Shown: positions 51,912 to 54,544 of the stretch, piece by piece
How positions within the stretch are numbered: position 1 is the stretch's first letter
How the letters are laid out: the number at the start of each line of letters is the position of its first letter
From: CAZCZY01 sp964503525
GTDB taxonomy: Bacteria; Patescibacteriota; JAUYIX01
NCBI GenBank assembly: GCA_964503525.1
Contig: CAZCZY010000034.1
Coordinates: 1 to 54,544 of the forward strand
Length of the DNA stretch: 54,544 bases
Direction of reading: 5' to 3'
Program-made: the position numbers and the translations under genes
The notes under the pieces: model-generated
What the model was told of the DNA's origin: nothing
Seen by the model: only the letters and a program-made list of their open reading frames with translations
Database searches by the model: none

Positions 51912-52850
51912 ATGCCCAGCATGGGACGCGAGCGCACCATCTTTGTAATCTATACCGGCGACGACTGGGAGCTAAAAAAACCGAGCACAAGCCCGGACCT
52001 TGAACACGAGTATCGAACCTGGCAGCGCGTCTCAAAAGCCTTTAATGTGGCGTTTTTACGGGGTTCGATCCAGTGGTTTGAAAACGGGCACTTCAAAAAA
52101 TACTGGCGCATGTTGCCTGAGGGCGGCTGGGAAAAGGTTGACAAGCCCATCAAGCCTACGGTCGTACATGACCGTACGCGTTTACTTGATCGACGTAGCG
52201 GTAAGCCATTTTATTATGTTAAGCCCATGCGGCATCAAATTGCAGAGGTGTTGCCAATGGTCAACTTGCCGGAATTTAGTGAACTGGTGGACAACAAGTT
52301 GTACCAGGCCATGATGTTTCCAAAGTTTATGCCACCGACATCGTTGTTATTGCCCGGTACGGTTTTTAAAAACGACACGAGCGGCTATGCCGTGATCAAG
52401 CAGTTGGAGGGTTCGTCGGGACGACAAGTAATGATTACTAAAGAACGCGATATAAAAATTAGTCGTATCTCGATCGAACAGCAATTTATCCAAGCCAAGT
52501 CCAACGGTCACATGAAAGATCTTCGTATCGCATTTATTGGCGAGGAGCCACAGTATGCGCTGCATCGCGTCGCTGCTAAAGGCTCGCTCTATACCAATGT
52601 CACGCAGGGTGCGACTGTGGAATTTGTAAACCTCAAGGATATCGCCCGCATTCTAAAAGTCGCCGATGAGATTATCGTGCCGCTCATGATTTTTCCCAAA
52701 AAAATCTTCACGCTCGACTTTTTGATTGACAACAAATCACGCCACCCCTATTTAATTGAGACGAACACCATGCCGGGTACCTACCGCGGTTTTGAACAAA
52801 AGTTACTCGAGAATATAATGTTCAACCTCACGCGGCACATGTTTGAGTAA
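51912..52850 (+). CDS. ATP-grasp ligase (RimK/glutathione-synthase-like)
   Basis: 312 aa, ATG 51912 or 51921. N-terminal pre-ATP-grasp domain, then 'YAVIKQLEGSSGRQVMI' (glycine-rich loop, ATP-binding Lys), 'DLRIAFIGEEPQYALHRVAA' and 'FTLDFLIDNKSRHPYLIETN' with the Mg-binding Asp, Glu and Asn. Uses ATP to join a carboxylate to an amine or thiol, as in peptide tailing of proteins (RimK) or glutathione-like synthesis. Its stop abuts the convergent typA stop with zero spacing. Likely part of the cyclase cluster. Confidence 0.85.
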   Translation: MPSMGRERTIFVIYTGDDWELKKPSTSPDLEHEYRTWQRVSKAFNVAFLRGSIQWFENGHFKKYWRMLPEGGWEKVDKPIKPTVVHDRTRLLDRRSGKPFYYVKPMRHQIAEVLPMVNLPEFSELVDNKLYQAMMFPKFMPPTSLLLPGTVFKNDTSGYAVIKQLEGSSGRQVMITKERDIKISRISIEQQFIQAKSNGHMKDLRIAFIGEEPQYALHRVAAKGSLYTNVTQGATVEFVNLKDIARILKVADEIIVPLMIFPKKIFTLDFLIDNKSRHPYLIETNTMPGTYRGFEQKLLENIMFNLTRHMFE

Positions 52851-54544
52851 TTACGCAAACGCCGAACGCTTGCGCTTGTTGTGATCCAAGACTTGCTTAC
52901 GCATGCGAATCGACTTGGGCGTGACCTCGACCAGTTCGTCCGCAGCAAGTTCCTCGATAGATTCTTCGAGCGTAAAGCGGCGCGGCGGAGTCAGTAAAAT
53001 ATTTTCGTCGGTGCCACTGGCACGCATGTTGGTGAGTTTTTTGGTTTTATTAATGTTGACGACGAGGTCGCCCGCGCGACTGTATCGACCCACCACCATG
53101 CCCGCATAGACTTCCTCCGCCGGGGCGATATATAAATCTCCGCGTTGTTGGGCGTTGTCGAGGCCATAAGAGTTGGAGGTACCGGTCTCAAACGCCACGA
53201 GCGAGCCGCGCGAGCGGTCCGGTTGCTCAAAGGTTTGGGGTTTATAGGAGTCAAATACGTGCGCAAGGAGGGCCGTTCCGCGCGTGCGGGTAGCGAGCGC
53301 GGCTTTGAGACCGAGCAAGCCTCGCGTTGGGGCCATGTATTCCAAATGCACTTGGTTTTGGTCGTCGGTCAAGGTATGTGAGAGTTCGCCGCCGCGCGTA
53401 CCCATTTCTTGAATAACTCCGCCTTGATGCTCAGCCGGAACATCAATCGAAACAAATTCGTAGGGCTCAAGCGTTTGGCCACCGTCCTTTTTTGTAATGA
53501 CGCGCGGCGAGGAAACTTGCAATTCAAATCCTTCGCGCCGCATCGTCTCGATCAAAATTGATAAGTGCAAATCACCGCGACCAGAAACCAAAAACTGATC
53601 CGGACTGGCAGTTGGTTCGACGCGGAGGCTTACATTGGTAATCAACTCGCGTTGCAGGCGCTCATTGATTTGTCGTGAGGTAATTTTGCTACCTTCGCGC
53701 CCGGCAAAGGGGCTGGTATTTACGCCAAAGGTCATTTGGACTGTTGGCGGATCAATATGTACTGGCCCCAAGATCCGCGGCTTAACGGGATCAGTTATCG
53801 TGTCTCCGATGCGAACTCCTGCGCAGCCCGCCACCGCCGCGATATCACCGGCCGAAACTTCTGCGACTGAGGTAACCTGCAAACCTTTATAGAGGCGCAA
53901 ATCGACGATAGGAGTTGGCTTTGGCGCTGCAGCTCCGGCAACTTTTTCGCCGTCCTGTGTAGTAAGTGCAGGTGCGCATACAACAGTTTGGCCTTTTTTT
54001 AAGGTTCCTGAGGTTAGTTTACCCAAGCCCAGCGTCCCCACATACGGGTCCTCCTGCAACGCCAAAACTAAAAGTGCGGGCTCCGGTGCCAAATCTATCT
54101 TAGGTGGTGGAATTTCCTTAACAATTGTCTCAAATAATTGCGTGAGGTCGGTTGCAGGTTTTTTGATATCGAGGGTGGCAGTGCCGTTGAGCGCTGAGGC
54201 GTAAATGATCGGAAAATCCAACTGCTCATTGGTGGCACCGAGTTCAGAAAACAAATCAAAGGTACGATTGACAACCTCGTCCGGTTGCGCGTCCGGGCGA
54301 TCGATCTTGTTAATCACGACAATCGCGCGGTGGCCAAGTAGCAAAGCTTTTTTCAAAACAAAACGTGTTTGCGGCATCGGGCCTTCTTTTGCGTCAACCA
54401 GCAACAGAACTCCGTCGACCATGCGAAGGATGCGTTCGACCTCGCCACCAAAATCGGCGTGGCCAGGAGTGTCGACGATATTTATCTTGATGTCATTAAA
54501 TTCTAGACTCGCATTCTTGGCCTTGATGGTGATGCCGCGTTCGC
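52851..54544 (-). CDS. typA: ribosome-associated GTPase TypA/BipA (start lies outside the window)
   Basis: At least 564 codons, open at the right edge. The visible part starts in the switch region ('ERGITIKAKN'), followed by G3 'IVDTPGHADFGGEVER', G4 'INKIDRP', then domain II 'LGLGKLTSGTLKKGQTV', domain III and the BipA-specific C-terminus ending 'MRKQVLDHNKRKRSAFA'. Contains 'MGTRGGELSHTLTDDQNQV' and 'LEYMAPTRGLLG', typical of TypA rather than EF-G or LepA. Helps ribosome assembly and stress growth. Walker A (G1) is beyond the edge. Confidence 0.96.
   Translation of the reverse strand, partial: ERGITIKAKNASLEFNDIKINIVDTPGHADFGGEVERILRMVDGVLLLVDAKEGPMPQTRFVLKKALLLGHRAIVVINKIDRPDAQPDEVVNRTFDLFSELGATNEQLDFPIIYASALNGTATLDIKKPATDLTQLFETIVKEIPPPKIDLAPEPALLVLALQEDPYVGTLGLGKLTSGTLKKGQTVVCAPALTTQDGEKVAGAAAPKPTPIVDLRLYKGLQVTSVAEVSAGDIAAVAGCAGVRIGDTITDPVKPRILGPVHIDPPTVQMTFGVNTSPFAGREGSKITSRQINERLQRELITNVSLRVEPTASPDQFLVSGRGDLHLSILIETMRREGFELQVSSPRVITKKDGGQTLEPYEFVSIDVPAEHQGGVIQEMGTRGGELSHTLTDDQNQVHLEYMAPTRGLLGLKAALATRTRGTALLAHVFDSYKPQTFEQPDRSRGSLVAFETGTSNSYGLDNAQQRGDLYIAPAEEVYAGMVVGRYSRAGDLVVNINKTKKLTNMRASGTDENILLTPPRRFTLEESIEELAADELVEVTPKSIRMRKQVLDHNKRKRSAFA

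Overview
The window looks like a piece of chromosome from a Candidate Phyla Radiation (Patescibacteria) bacterium using the standard bacterial code: TAA, TAG and TGA all end genes here and TGG encodes Trp. The reasons are the many unannotatable small membrane and secreted proteins, a DUF5671-type membrane protein, an ABC ATPase with a short helical N-terminal extension, large surface proteins, compact spacing and many genes whose promoter -10 box sits only 6-7 nt before the ATG (leaderless mRNAs). The phylum assignment is inference; there is no rRNA here to settle it.

Layout. 1-970: end of an unknown gene, then a roughly 600-nt gene-free block that looks like a structured minus-strand RNA with its own promoter and terminator. 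974-5005: small membrane proteins, a TolB-like lipid-anchored or membrane-anchored propeller, a flavodoxin-fold reductase, and a membrane protein with an SPFH-like C-terminus. 5132-7459: groES-groEL behind a CIRCE operator. 7632-17412: two tandem paralogous giant surface proteins (1663 and 1592 aa) with DUF11-like and three CWB2-like repeats. 17496-23135: XRE regulator, tRNA-Ser, two YiiX-like papain-fold amidases (one interrupted by an in-frame TAG), Nudix hydrolase, Cas4/RecB-like nuclease, VIT-family transporter and hypothetical genes. 23185-26445: dnaG and rpoD. 26563-29208: third CWB2 surface protein (minus strand). 29315-35463: propeller protein, DUF1704-like metallopeptidase, tRNA-Asn, flavodoxin-fold protein, GIY-YIG protein, micro membrane proteins, msrA. 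35529-43086: a 14-repeat delta-60/DUF5122-like surface protein, a DrrAB-like ABC exporter, msrB, a bactofilin-like membrane protein. 43084-44541: a tightly coupled operon of four small membrane proteins behind a nested mini-ORF leader. 44656-54544: large unknown membrane protein, folB, 2OG-Fe(II) oxygenase-like protein, DUF5671 protein, HAD hydrolase, a class III nucleotide cyclase / methyltransferase-TPR / ATP-grasp cluster, and the 5'-truncated typA.

How it works together. The core machinery (chaperonin, primase, housekeeping sigma, TypA) is interleaved with an unusually rich cell-surface set: three CWB2 proteins, a repeat propeller, several anchored propellers, an ABC exporter and periplasm-facing hydrolases. 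Oxidative repair (MsrA, MsrB) and flavin-type reductases accompany a possible heme-binding membrane module. Two gene architectures coexist: leaderless genes, and genes with TTGACA promoters, strong Shine-Dalgarno sites and hairpin terminators.
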